From: Rhynchopus sp. YZ270_cl-10
Lineage: Eukaryota > Euglenozoa > Diplonemea > Diplonemida > Diplonemidae
Assembly: GCA_964035575.1 (NCBI GenBank)
Contig: OZ037913.1
Location: forward strand, 496,001 to 560,000
Length of the DNA: 64,000 nucleotides
Direction of reading: 5' to 3'
Part shown: positions 1-10,370 of the stretch, one piece after another
How positions within the stretch are numbered: position 1 is the first letter of the stretch
Layout of the letters: every line of letters begins with the position of its first letter
The notes under the pieces: model-generated
The model's input: only the letters and a program-made list of their open reading frames with translations
Databases searched by the model: none
What the model was told of the DNA's origin: nothing
Made by a program: the position numbers and the translations under genes

Positions 1-2732
1 CGCAGATGCAGTCGCAGACGACCACCAAGACAAAGACCACTGCAGCGCAGCTGATACAAGCAGAGGCACGCATCCAGTCTCTCTCGGACGAACTCTCTTC
101 CAGTCGCATTCAAAAGACCACCACAAACGACGCGCTCAACGACGCCCGCAAGCACTCCGCCGAGGTCTCCGATCAGCTAGCGCACTCCCTCAAGCGGGTG
201 CTTGAGTTGGAGACGAGGCTTGGCCAAGCGGAGCTTGAGGTGCAGGCTGCAGGGGCTAGGGCAGCAATGTTGGATGGATGTCTTGCCGAGGCCACCACCT
301 CGCTTACGGTATGTACCCGAATTTTATTCTCGATTTGTTTCGTTTGACATTCAAATATCCTACAGGCAGCAGAAGAGGAAGTACTGCTGCTCCGAGATTC
401 GAAGCAGCAGCACATCCAGACTGCAGCAGAGGCGGTGTCCCAGGCACGGCATATGCAGGAACACAATGAGGAGCTCAAAGGCATGCTGCGCGAGCGTGAG
501 CTTGCGGACGACACGTTCTCGTCGCAGATCTTCGACCTACAGGAGAAGGCACAGCGCGACGAGGGTGAGAAGCTTGTTGCGCAGAGGCGTGTCTCCGAGC
601 TGGAGGCCGAGAATGAGAGTATGCAGTGCATGTTTGTACACTACCACACTACGACACTACACCCACAGAACTCGCGGGCGAGCTTGCAGAAATCGAGTCG
701 GTCTCGATGCAGCACCGCAGCCAGGCGGAGTCCAGCCAGACCTACGTGGAGCGGGTATGTTCGTTTTTCGCAAATTTTTACGCATCTAAACTTCTTTGCT
801 TCTCTCTGCGACTGTCTACAACCCTATCTCAGGTGTCGACCCTTGCGGCGACTGTGGAAGAGCGTGACATCCAGAACCTTGGCATGAAGCAGCGCATTGA
901 GGAGCTCGAGTCGAAGCGCCTCTCTGACGACGGCCGTGTCAAGGTAGCAGAGCTGCGTGTTGAGGAGATGAAGAAGGCGCTGCTTGCAGCCAAGCTCCGC
1001 ATACCCGAGCTTGAACGCGCCTCAGACGCAAGCAAACAGACAGTCGACGTCCTGCAGCTACAACTCAAGGAGATGCGTGCACGCGCAGACGCACGCTCTG
1101 CTGAAGCGCAGACGGCGATCGAACGCTCTGCGATGATGGAGGGCCGACACAAGGAGGCGCTTGCACGGCAAGCTGTTCTGCAGAAGCAGGTATGCATTAT
1201 ATTTCACTCTCCACTTCACAATACATCCCCTCGAATTCCTTCGGGTACTCTATCTCAACTCTCTGCACACCACCCTTCAGCTCGCCGAATCGACAACACG
1301 CGTCTCACGGCATGACGAAGAGTCGCGCATTGCATCGCGTGACCTTGAGCATGAGGCATCCAAGGTGGCGGAGTCATATCAACACATGGAGTCGCTCCGC
1401 GTTGCGTTGAAGGAGGAGGGCATGCGGGCGTCGCGGCTTGAGGGGCAGATCAGCGAGGTAATGGCACACCCCTTTCACACCATCACCACCACCACCACCA
1501 CCACCACCACCACCACCACCACCACCACCACCACCACCACCACCACCACCACCACCACCACCACCACCACCACCACCACCACCACCACCACCACCACCAC
1601 CACCACCACCACCACCACCACCACCACCACCACCACCACCACCACCACCACCACCACCACCACCACCACCACCACCACCACCACAGATGGCTGCAGAGCA
1701 GGTCCACCTGCAGGAATCCCTACGCTCTGCGCACACCCTCAAGGAGGCTGCGAACGAACGTCTCCTTGCCGCCTCCTCTCAATGCGGGCAGCTTGAAAGC
1801 CAGCTCACCGCGGCACGCGATGCGGAGGTATAGTGCACAGCCCCCCTCCACCTCCACCCCCCCACCTACCACAGAAAGCCCACGTCGCGCAACTCGCCCT
1901 CGCAGATGGTGCCAGAGAGGCAGCTGCTGCAAGCCGAACACACATCATTCAACTAGGGAAGGATATGGAAGAGAAGGCCACGCTTCTGGAGCACCGTCTC
2001 AACCAAAGCGTTGTGGAGAAGGGGGAGATGGACGGCGCACTTGCGGTGGCGGGGACTGAGATTGCAGAGCTCCGCTCTGCGGCAGACCGCCTCCGTGACC
2101 AAGCTGCCGAACAATACGCACAATTCTCTGTCGAGCTCGAATCCCGAGAGACCCGCGCATCAGAGGAGGTCGCACGGATGGAGGGCCTTTGGACTAAATC
2201 CATCACCGATATGCAAAAGATGCGCCTCCGTCTCGAAGAAGACGCTGTCGCAAAGGGCACCCTCATGGGCGAGCTCGACGCTGTACGCAGTGGTGCCACC
2301 GCTATGTCGATGAACGTTATGAACGCCGAGCACGAACGTGACACCGCGTTACAAGAGGTGTCCCGGTTGAGTACACGGCTCCTCCACGTGCAGACGGAGG
2401 TGGATGCTATAGAGGAGCGTGCTTCCCACGCAGTGTCCTCGCGGGGGGAGCTAGAGGGCATGGTGTGCCAGCTGAAGACCGATCTGTCTGCATCTCATGA
2501 GTCGTGCCGTGCTGCGCAGGAATCATTGCAAGAACATCGTACGCAAAGTGCGTCCGAAAAGGCTACCCTCGAAGCGCACATCAACTCCCTCGCATCAGGC
2601 CTTCAAGATCTAGAATACCAACTGCAGGTCGCAGCGACACGGACGAACGATCTAGAGGACGACGTCATAGGCTCACAGAACGACGCGCTTAGGGCAGTGG
2701 AGGTGACTGCAGGGGTGAAGACGCCGATGTAA
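1..2732 (+). CDS. Coiled-coil protein, 3' portion (7 exons in window)
   Basis: The gene is open at the left edge. Exons that join in frame are 1(or before)-308, 366-618, 669-754, 833-1189, 1281-1457, 1687-1827 and 1875-2732, ending in TAA. Five of the six introns are phase 0. The product is almost entirely long alpha-helical coiled coil, rich in Glu, Lys, Arg, Gln, Ala and Leu heptads (repeated ELE/RVSELEAE/LEGQ patterns), with no catalytic motif. Proteins of this build are usually cytoskeletal or basal-body scaffolds, which is inference only. The in-frame ATG at 6 is probably internal, because coiled-coil coding sequence starts at once. The stop overlaps an AATAAA-like stretch (TAATAAA), a possible polyadenylation signal. 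Family not recognised. Confidence 0.85.
1483..1684. repeat. (CAC/ACC)n microsatellite inside an intron
   Basis: About 67 uninterrupted ACC units fill most of the intron at 1458-1686, whose neighbours are only 47-91 nt. The intron donor here is GTAAT rather than the usual GTATG. The repeat yields long poly-Thr, poly-Gly, poly-Val and poly-Trp open frames that are not genes. The 229-nt intron is not a multiple of three, so retention would shift the frame. Confidence 0.95.
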
Positions 2733-3002
2733 TAAAAGGTGTCTCTATTTTTGGCGAAAAAATACACATCATTCATCATGTAAAAAGAAGCGATGTCAAT
2801 TAAAAATTGAGGATGTATTACGGATTTTAAAACGGAGGGAGGAAAATGGAGGAAATGCATGATATTGTGTATGGGAAAAAAGATGAATGTGTGTTCACAT
2901 CTTTTTTTAAATTTTTAGTTGAGTGGGAATGTTTTTTTTTTAGATTTTTTTAAACTTTTTTTGTGTGCAAGACAAAATTTTGACTAAAAAAAACTTTGTT
3001 AT

Positions 3003-3232
3003 GTGCACGACGGTGAAGTAAATGACATGACATGCACATTTACATGCAGTGTTACATGTTAAATTTTAACATGTTAAATGACATGCATGTGCATGTCAAT
3101 GACGTTATTCTAACTTTTTTTATTGTGGTAAAACCCTCTGTTTGCCTTGCATTACATGTCATTGGTTTATGCATGTCATTTTACATGTAAAAGAGCATGT
3201 CATGTCATTTACTTCACCGTCGTGTGTGCACC
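3003..3232. mobile_element. Foldback/MITE-like element with inverted ends
   Basis: The left arm at 3009-3035 (GACGGTGAAGTAAATGACAT...) reappears reverse-complemented at 3195-3222, matching about 27 bp, with weaker pairing continuing inward through ACATG-rich sequence. The outermost bases are GTGCAC on both sides. The interior is made of short ACATGCATGT-type palindromes. There is no coding capacity and I could not define a target-site duplication. Confidence 0.7.
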
Positions 3233-3394
3233 ATAATGGGGGAGGGGGGATATACCAAGTAAAAAGAGGGTTTTTTCATGTTACCCCCTCTATGTACGTA
3301 GAGATCGTTAAAGCAAAGATGTAGTCCCTTTCCCCAGGTTTCTCTGAATAGAGCATTTGTTCTTGGCTCGATTTAAAAAAAAAAGCTTTTTGGA

Positions 3395-3465
3395 AAGTGG
3401 AGATTTGCACAACTGTGGCAACACAACCGAGGCAACTACACTACTCCAATAATTTATCAAAGAAG
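3395..3465 (+). repeat. Dispersed short repeat family B (4 copies)
   Basis: Core begins GTGGAGATTTGCACCAATTG, continues through CAACACAACCGAGGCAACTA, and ends CACTACTACAATTTATC. Copies: 3395-3465 (+), 37594-37650 (+), 52727-52796 (+) and 22911-22956 (-). Two copies share the leading TTTTTGGAAA. All lie in non-coding DNA next to A or T runs. The family shares its GTGGAG start and CTACACTA.TACAA end with family A, so the two are probably related. Confidence 0.8.
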
Positions 3466-4002
3466 TAAAAACGCACATCTTTGCACGATTCATTTTTTTT
3501 GTTGCCCTATTTTTTTTTGTTCAGTATTTTTTGTACGGTAGCATTTTCTCTTTCACCCACTACCCCCCAACCCTTCATTCCCCCTTTTTTTGTTGATTTT
3601 TGAAAATATGCTGTGGGTATTTTCCCTTCCCCCCTTTGTGAAATCCCAGACTTTAAACCACATGTACTCCCCACCTCTTCCACACACACAAAAAAATATA
3701 TACCCAACCCCCACGACAACAGTCCACTATGTATGCAAAATATAAACGAAAAAAAAGATAGAGTTTTTTTTTTTGAATTTTTCTATTTCTGCGATGACCC
3801 TTGTTGGTCTCGTCCACTTCTGGAGCACACTCGTGCGCCATTTCCGTGTCGGTCGACGGTACCCACTTAACTGCTGTGTATTTTTTGATGTCTGTGCAAC
3901 GTGCCTCACAAAAAGAAACAGAATCTGCCGTCGCAACTGTCATGCGTGCCCATGCCGACAACCCCTGTGCAACTTTCGTGCTCTTTGTTCTCGTAGTGAG
4001 TG

Positions 4003-4035
4003 ACTAAGCACACGAGAGGCTTAGGTCATCTCATA
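4003..4035 (+). repeat. Dispersed short repeat family C (diverged)
   Basis: The core is GACTAAGCACACGAGAGGCT followed by TAGGTTCATCTCA. Recognisable copies: 4003-4035, 21108-21140, 23124-23160, 34350-34385, 37843-37880 and 53165-53200, with weaker ones near 17450, 17965, 20467 and 52305. All lie in spacers. The first sits just upstream of the secreted-protein gene. Copies vary in the first half; GCTTAGGTTCATCT is the conserved part. Confidence 0.6.
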
Positions 4036-4149
4036 AACTCTTCTTCTTTTTTTCTTGCTTTTTCTTTCGTTTCGCCAAAAAAAAAACTTCACTTTCACAG
4101 GATTACTTACACAACACAAAAAAACCCCCTTTTTTTAACCCTTCCAACA

Positions 4150-5053
4150 ATGCGCACCCTCTTCTGCCTCCTTGCAGTGGTCGTTGCCGCCGTCTCTGCC
4201 GACGAAATCACGATGCTTCAAATGCTTCGCAAGCTCCACCCTCACGTGACAGAGCTTGAAGAGGGAACGTTTGAGCTGGACATGAAGGAGCACCACGAGC
4301 ATTTGGAGACGAAGGACAAGGTGTTCCATGCGGGGCTTAACGAGAACGACTTTGTGGCACGCGCTGTGTGGCATGGAACTGGTATTGGCCCAAAGTTGGG
4401 GCAGCTGGTGAACACCTTCAACAACGAGAACCGTTTCGTCAAGGTTGTTGTTCAGGTTGCGACGAATGAGGACACAGCAGAGATGAGCACGGTCGCAACG
4501 ATGAGTCTCGTGCAGCGTGTCATGTTCGTTGGTGAGGACAGCGCAGACCTCCACCCCGTCATGCACGTTGTCGCAAACTGCCTCCACCAATTCAAGCAAA
4601 AGGTCGTTCTCTTCGACTCGATTTATGCGGTATGAGAGAAGCCTTTTTTATTAAAATATCTGGAGTACTTATTTTGTCACTGACTAGGAGAAATAGAAAC
4701 AAATCAGTTTGAACACGGTTCTGGGGACGAAACCGCGCTGCAGAGCCACTCCTCACCAAAAACAGGTCGGGGTGTTGTTCACCACAACCCTCTCCCATGG
4801 GTTTTATCGTGTGATGAGTGTTAAGTTTTCTATGAAAATATCAAAAAAACTAGGCAAAATTTTACCAACGATTCAACGCTAATATAACCAAATTTTCAAA
4901 AGAAAAAGTGGAGTTCATCCTCGGGTGTCTACACTAATACAACCAAGTTTTCAAAAAAGAAAAAAAACAAACAACACACCTTCCTTCTAGGCATACCTTC
5001 TGAATGATGCTGCAGCTGACGTCCTTCCCCTCGAAGACGAAAAAGAACAATAG
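4150..5053 (+). CDS. Small secreted protein (2 exons)
   Basis: Exons are 4150-4629 and 4991-5053, with donor GTATGA, acceptor CTTCTAG and phase 0, giving 180 aa. Without the second exon the frame would stop one codon after the donor. The spliced tail reads AAADVLPLEDEKEQ and is clearly protein-like. Residues 1-17 form a signal peptide (MRTLFCLLAVVVAAVSA). The remainder is soluble, His/Glu/Val-rich, with no recognised domain and few cysteines. A leader ending ...CCAACAATG supports the start. The 361-nt intron contains a family-A short repeat (4908-4957) preceded by a partial copy. Function unknown; secretion or lumenal location is inferred from the signal peptide. Confidence 0.8.
4908..4957 (+). 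repeat. Dispersed short repeat family A (at least 14 copies)
   Basis: The ~45-bp core begins GTGGAGTTCATCCTCGGGTG, continues TCTACACTAATACAACCAAG and ends TTTTC before an A run. Copies on + start near 4908 (with a partial copy just before), 5314, 17068, 20846, 21396, 21494, 24899, 26550, 27953, 37190, 38656 and 50181. Copies on - are at 22065-22118 and 53253-53297. Two copies lie in introns (this one and 38656); two lie shortly upstream of genes (27953 and 50181). No coding capacity. The constant A run on the 3' side is reminiscent of a retroposed short RNA, but the unit is very short. Confidence 0.85.
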
Positions 5054-6830
5054 ATCAGAAGAGCGGAAGAGAGAAGACATTGGCTACTCAGTGAGGGGGG
5101 AGAAGGGGAAGAACAGAAGGTCTTCCTCCTTCAAGGGGGATTTAGTTTGCCTCGTTTTGAAAAAAAATAAATGAAACGAGAAAAAAAAGGGGTACAAAAA
5201 GCAAAAAAAAAATGTGGTGTTTGACAGAGACCATTTTTTTTTTTAGAACATAATTTACACTTTTAGTTTTCTTTTCGAAAGATTGGAAAAACAAAACACA
5301 CAAAAAAAAAATTGTGGGGCTCATATTTGGGTACCCACACTAATACCAAGTTTTGACAAAAACAAAAACAAAAAACAGCGGAAAATTTTTCTCAAGAGGG
5401 CAAAATATTTCGTTAACTCAAAAGAAAACCCTCCACCCCCCATACGAACTTTCCAATATAGGGAGAAGGGTGGTGATGACTGTATTGTGATAAGTATTTA
5501 TCACAATAAATAATACACATTCACAATACAGCTGTATTGTGATAATGTGTAATATGCATTGTGATGAATACTTATCACAATACAGCCAACCACTACAGAA
5601 GGGAAGGGACAAAGGGATGGATATTAATTTTTTTTTTTTTTTAACTTTCTTTTTTTCTTTTTTGCAGCCATTTCTCCCTCGAAACGTGGGGCAAACGGTA
5701 AATGGTGTGTGTTATTCTATTTTAATTTTTTTTTTCCTTTTGTGCCTTTGCAATCTTGGGTTTTTGCCTGCAAAAATAATCTCCATTTTCAGAAGATATG
5801 CTATGTCACTACATGATTACATCTCTTTTTTTTTTTGGAGCCTTTTTTCTTCATTTTTGTGTTTTTGTGGGATTCTTTTTCTTATTTCAATGAGAATTTT
5901 CCCACTTTGCACTTTGCCAAAAAAATATATATTTTTGCTGTTTTCCCACCATCTCCTTTCCCCTCCTTAATTTCCTCCCCCCCTTCACATCCCACTCAAA
6001 AGTTTGACAGGCAAAAGACGATAAAACGCCTTTGCAGATGAGAGCGGTTGCCCTTACCCAGTAAAAAAAAGGTGGGTGTGTGTTCACTAAATCATAACAA
6101 AATGTGTGCAAAGCAAAGAACGAAGAAAAAAAGGGGAGGGAATTCGGTTGTTTCCCCCCAAAAAAAAAATGGGATTGGAAATGGGGTCCAAGGGGCTCCT
6201 CATTTTCCTTCCCCATTTTTTTTTTTCCCCCCGCTTAAATACCGTTTCCCCCCTTCACTTTCTCCTACCCATCTAGTTAAAAAAGGTCGATTTTCTTTTT
6301 TTGCTTCAGTTTGAAGTTCTCTGCTCAGGGTTGGCTGGACCATTACCATAAAATTTGCAAAGCCCGTAATAATCTTTCAAATAGGGTTTTGCGGGTTTGC
6401 AGAACATGCGTAATCTCCCCTCCAGCAGGGACATGCTGTCCTCCTGGTACTCCTGGGGCTTTGGCGCTCCCTCAGCCACTCTTTCAATCGGACACCGCAA
6501 TGGTGCGTCGCTAGCGCCTTCTATTCACCTCCTGCTGTGGACCATGAAGACCCCCCCCCTGTGAGTTAATGACTATCATGGTGATACTAGAACTCTGTGC
6601 ATTTCTTCTTGGTGGAGTTTTCTGTTTCTTCACAACCCATCACCATTTTTTTTTTGTCGTAAACAGCAAATCACATCGGGGGTTTTGGGTGGGTTTGGCC
6701 AATCGAGTTGAAACTATATTATTTCAACATCCATCTTTGAGAACCTCCCCTACCTTCATACCCCACCTCTTCATAACCACCACAGAAAAACACAATACCT
6801 GCCCTTATTTTTCACGGTTTCTTTTAAAAA
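5054..6830. other. AT-rich spacer
   Basis: No gene recognised. It is dominated by T/A runs and contains a family-A repeat (5314-5357) and a near-perfect 106-bp palindrome (5480-5585). A GC-richer patch around 6420-6550 has no convincing frame. Confidence 0.6.
5480..5585. repeat. Near-perfect 106-bp palindrome (hairpin MITE candidate)
   Basis: The symmetry axis is AATACAG|CTGTATT at 5531/5532. Each ~53-bp arm runs CTGTATTGTGATAAGTATTT and so on, with only a few mismatches. Within each arm TTGTGATAA/TTATCACAA forms a further small palindrome, so the whole is a palindrome of palindromes. Flanks show no obvious target duplication. Confidence 0.9.
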
Positions 6831-7301
6831 ATGCCGCTCCCACAAAGACGTTACACTACAAGCCTGATGGACACATACCTGAACAACGATGACGAGCTGC
6901 TGGAGATGTGCAGTCATGCGGACACTTCGAGCATGCACAGCGACTCTCCACAGAGGGGGCACCGTCATGCTCCGTCGGCATCGCCGCCGTTTATGGATGT
7001 GGACGTGGAGGTGGTGCGCCCAAGGGCAGTGCGGAGGAGGGGAGGCAGTGGTGATGCTGCCAGTGTTGTGAGCGGCTACAGCGCCTGCGACGCTTCGTCT
7101 ATCGTGTCAGGCTTCTTCTTCAATGAAGGTCCCCGCACCCGTACCTCCAGTACGGCGTACTTCTCGCAGCCGCATCCCCCTAAACAGCAACCCTATGCAG
7201 TCGCAGCAGTCCGCCAGCAGCGTCGTGAGGCAAACACACCAGGACCAGGGGAATACACCCCAGTGTACGCAGTTTTGGGGAAAAAATCGCCGTTTGCATG
7301 A
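6831..7301 (+). CDS. STPGR-motif protein, probably ciliary
   Basis: A single exon of 156 aa. The C terminus holds the PG-rich motif NTPGPGEYTPVYAVLGKK (residues 135-152), typical of sperm-tail PG-rich repeat (SHIPPO/ODF3-like) proteins, which bind axonemal or cortical microtubules. The rest is low complexity: Ser/Asp/Met-rich near the start, an Arg-rich patch around 64-71, and Ser-rich sequence with the repeated phrase SVVSGYSACDASSIVSG. Only one clear STPGR unit is present, fewer than in most family members. The start at 6831 follows an A-rich leader (TTTTAAAAAATG). Ciliary role is inferred from the motif. Confidence 0.75.
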   Translation: MPLPQRRYTTSLMDTYLNNDDELLEMCSHADTSSMHSDSPQRGHRHAPSASPPFMDVDVEVVRPRAVRRRGGSGDAASVVSGYSACDASSIVSGFFFNEGPRTRTSSTAYFSQPHPPKQQPYAVAAVRQQRREANTPGPGEYTPVYAVLGKKSPFA

Positions 7302-7510
7302 TTTGTTTATTGTACGATTTTTTTTTGTTACGTTGACGTCCAAACTTTTCTTTGGAGAAAAATAATAATTTAGATTTAAATGCCATCCATGTACATAGAA
7401 CCCACAAAAAAATGTTAGAACACATTCATTCCACCCCTTTCTCAAACTTTTCTCTCCCCCTTCCCCCCTTTCCCCCCCTTCCTTACTCACCCTCGTAGCA
7501 ACACAACAAA

Positions 7511-8389
7511 ATGCCCTCCGACTCTGTTTTCGAATGCGAATTCAGTGGGGATGCGAACCTTGTGTTCACCCCTGCGATGCAGGCTGGGTTTGACCGGAAT
7601 GGGTACCTCCTGCTGAAGAACCTCTTCTCTCAAGACGAGATTGCGAAGATGCGTGAGTGCATCGAGCAGTCCGAGGACATTGCCGCGAACTCCTTTTCCC
7701 GCAGCGACGGGCGGGGGCAGGGATTTAAGATGTGTCTCTGGATGCAACCTGGCGACGACGTGCTGGGTGTAGCAACACGCTGCGAAAAGCTTCTCGGCAC
7801 CTCTGAACAGCTCTACGGCGGTGACGAAATGTATCATATGTCGAGCAAACTCATTATGAAAGACGCTGGTGTCGGAGGCGCCTTCGTATGGCACCAAGAC
7901 TATGGGTACTTCTACGAGAACGGCTGCATCACACCAGACATGATCTCCGTATGGCTGCCCCTCGACCCTGTCCGAAAGATCAATGGATGTCTCGAAGTGC
8001 TTCCTGGATCTCATAAGATGGGACGCCAAACGCATGTTGGCCAAGGAGATCTCGCTCAGGTGGATCCATCTCGCCAAGAGGCCATAGAGGCACGCTACCC
8101 GAAGGAGTATGTGGAGATGGACCCGGGTGATGTTCTTCTGTTTGATGCGAATCTGCTGCACACTTCAGGGAAGAACGAGTCAAAGGATATGCGCCGCTGG
8201 GCGTTGGTCCTGGTGTTCAACAAGGTCGCAAACGCGCCATTTCACAACCGCTTCCTGCCGCCCCCAGTGCGTCTCCAGAAAGAGCAGAATGGCGCTCTCA
8301 TGTCCTGCAACAGATTCAATTCGGAGTCAAACAAAGAGTTCATCAGCAACAAAGATGACGACAGTTTGAAGCAGATGGAAGAGGCGTGA
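7511..8389 (+). CDS. Phytanoyl-CoA dioxygenase (PhyH) family protein
   Basis: A single exon, 292 aa, the usual PhyH-family size. The Fe(II)/2-oxoglutarate signature is visible: HxD at His128-Gln-Asp130 in WHQDYGYF, the distal iron ligand His217 in DANLLHTSG, and an arginine (Arg228 or Arg229) downstream to bind 2-oxoglutarate. The N terminus has the typical F.RNGYLLLKNLFS entry (27-40), and GCLEVLPGSHK (159-169) is a family hallmark. It should be an oxygenase that hydroxylates an organic substrate with O2 and 2-oxoglutarate. The substrate cannot be read from sequence; PhyH relatives act on phytanoyl-CoA, ectoine and small metabolites. No targeting signal is obvious. Confidence 0.9.
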   Translation: MPSDSVFECEFSGDANLVFTPAMQAGFDRNGYLLLKNLFSQDEIAKMRECIEQSEDIAANSFSRSDGRGQGFKMCLWMQPGDDVLGVATRCEKLLGTSEQLYGGDEMYHMSSKLIMKDAGVGGAFVWHQDYGYFYENGCITPDMISVWLPLDPVRKINGCLEVLPGSHKMGRQTHVGQGDLAQVDPSRQEAIEARYPKEYVEMDPGDVLLFDANLLHTSGKNESKDMRRWALVLVFNKVANAPFHNRFLPPPVRLQKEQNGALMSCNRFNSESNKEFISNKDDDSLKQMEEA

Positions 8390-8644
8390 TTTTGTAAGAT
8401 TGAGAGAGAAGGGGAGGGGGGTCTTAATCTTATGGAAAAGGGGGGTGAAAAAGCTTTGAGGGAGGGTGTTTGCGACGTTGTGAAAGAGGTCTTGTTTTTT
8501 TAGCGGGTTTTGCTGTTGTGTAACCTGCTTTTGCTTCGCTTCTTCACTTTTTGTGATTTGATTATAAAGTGACGGAACCATCGAAATAAAGGAAGGTCCT
8601 CAAAAAAAACCTCGATTGTCGTCACGTTTGTTCTCAGTGGTTGT

Positions 8645-8809
8645 TAACCCTTTCCGGACCGCACTGATCGTTTTAGGTGGGTCACTCAAGTGCCTTGCGG
8701 TCTGGACAGGGTTTGCAAAAAAAATAAATACATACATAGTTGGTGTGGCTGAAGGGGGCTGGTTCGCACTTTTTCCGCACTTTTTCCGCCCCTCATTCAG
8801 CCACACCAA
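8645..8809. repeat. Two adjacent hairpin-forming inverted repeats
   Basis: Hairpin 1 pairs AACCCTTTCCGGACCGCA (from 8646) with its inverted copy ending at 8713, with 2 mismatches in 18. Hairpin 2 pairs TTGGTGTGGCTGAA (from 8740) with its exact complement ending at 8809, enclosing a repeated CGCACTTTTTC. They could be MITE remnants or a structured transcript. No known RNA family is recognised. Confidence 0.7.
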
Positions 8810-9163
8810 TAGTGAATACAAAATACATACATTGATGCACATAGTCTCAAAGAAACAATACTAACGGAAAGGTTGCGCAGGTTGGAGGTAACACTCAGCA
8901 CCTTTTGTTTTTTTGCCTCACTTTTTTTTGGCAAAATATGCGAGACATGCCTGCCTGACACTGTGCCCGACGTTTTTGTTTTGTTTTTTCTTTTGAATGT
9001 GTGATTCAATATTCCCCCATACACCCTCCGCTCCCCTCTTGTTTTTGGGTGTGCACAACTGTCGTTCATCCTCACCTTTTTTTTTTGTGTGCCTGCTTAC
9101 AGTTTCCCAGCAACTTCAAAAAATGCAACACTCCTTGTGGGGGTTCGATAACCCACAGAGTGT

Positions 9164-9206
9164 CAGTGCCCTGCGTCCGCGGTGTTTTGCACTATCAACT
9201 TCACCT
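9164..9206 (+). repeat. Dispersed short repeat family D
   Basis: The core is CAGTGCCCTGCGTCCGC...GGCGTTTGCACTATCAACTTCA followed by a T run. Copies: 9164-9206, 19620-19680, 20951-20997, 33903-33955 and 56719-56760. Weaker GCACNTTTNAACTNCT tails are near 20665, 34855 and 53530. All are intergenic. Confidence 0.65.
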
Positions 9207-10191
9207 TTTTTATATGCCCTCCCCAGTGTTCCCTCAATACATTAAATTCAACGAACCATTTTTTTTTTTATGTGTGTTTGTGTCAGTCTGAGACTGCGTG
9301 TTATTTTGCGTTCTTTTGGGAGGTTGCAACTTCTTTTCTGCTGTTCACCAGTTGCACTCAATGGTACTACTTTCAAAGCTAACGGTTTTTGAAAGCACCC
9401 TTTTTTGCCAATAGTGTTGACAGAGTGGCCAGGGAAGGCTTGCACCAACAAGACAACGCAGGTTTCTCAGACGCATGAGTAAGAGGAGTCGTAAAACCCC
9501 TTTGAATACTTTTTTTTGTACTCTCATCTTTTACCTTTCAATAACGTTCATTTTGATTTTTTTTTTTTAAAGATTTTCTCTTTTTTTGGTGTTCTTCGCT
9601 TCTTTAGGTGTGCACGACGACATTTCAGCTCAAATTTTGATTTTTTTTTTTTTCGGAAACTGTGATAGGAGGTTAGGTCTTAGTTAAAGGATCTCCGGTG
9701 TATAGCTGAGTGCATACTGAGTTAAAAAGGGGCCATTTTATGACCCTCAATGACTCAGTTTCTTCGGTTTTACTACAGCACACCCTTCAAATACCTGCTG
9801 ATTGATGTGTGTGCAGGAGAGGTGCACAATCCATCTTTCCAGGCTATTTGTACGTTCATATCGTTGTACAACAAACGAATTCCGCTTTTTTTTTTTCTCT
9901 CGAGCGCAGCGTGTGGGAGAGAGCGCTTCAAATCAAAGCATATCGTGACTGCGTCCGTGAGAGGCGTTTCGCGTTTTTTAACTTTAGCTTTTTTTTGTAC
10001 GTTCATTTCTGAGAAAAAAAAGCAGTCGTGAAGGAACCAATGTTAAAAGAAACAAAATAGTTACCTCCTTTTCTGTCGCTCTTTCCCTGCATGCATCTTT
10101 TTGTACGACCACTTCAGCGGTGCTGCATATCTTGCTGTTGCTGTGGTGGGTATTTTGAACTGTACAACAAAACAGAAAAATCACAAAACAC

Positions 10192-10370
10192 AAGTGCACC
10201 AATCATCCTTGCGTTGTTCTTCCTTTGTAACACGTGAGATCCTCAAGTGCACGAGAGAGTCTTCCTCACCAACAGCGAACAACCACAACCACAACCGGAT
10301 AAACTCCACGGTTTCCCTCCCAACTCTGTGGAGGCTTTTTAACCACCAGACCCCCGGTGAGAGAACACAC
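10192..10370 (+). repeat. Tubulin-flanking ~180-bp repeat, copy 1
   Basis: It starts AAGTGCACCAATCATCCTTG and runs to GGTGAGAGAACACAC. Nearly identical copies lie at 12665-12843 and 12953-13151, on the other side of the tubulin gene. Internal features are an ACCACAACCACAACC tract and CTCCAC...GTGGAG inverted repeats around the box TGTGGAGGCTTTTTAACCAC. No transposon ends or target duplications seen. Confidence 0.9.

Larger units (their letters stand above)
2733..4149. other. AT-rich intergenic spacer with repeats
   Basis: The spacer holds a foldback element (3003-3232), a family-B short repeat (3395-3465) and the start of a family-C repeat (4003-4035). The stretch 3801-4007 has coding-like composition and an open frame ending in TAA. 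It lacks an ATG near its start (first in-frame ATG at 3888) and ends beside a GTGAGT, so it could be an exon of a small unrecognised gene. I cannot place its partner. Confidence 0.6.

Noticed and set aside
1374-1796. Poly-Thr, poly-Gly, poly-Val and poly-Trp frames
   Set aside because: All are six-frame readings of the intronic CAC repeat.
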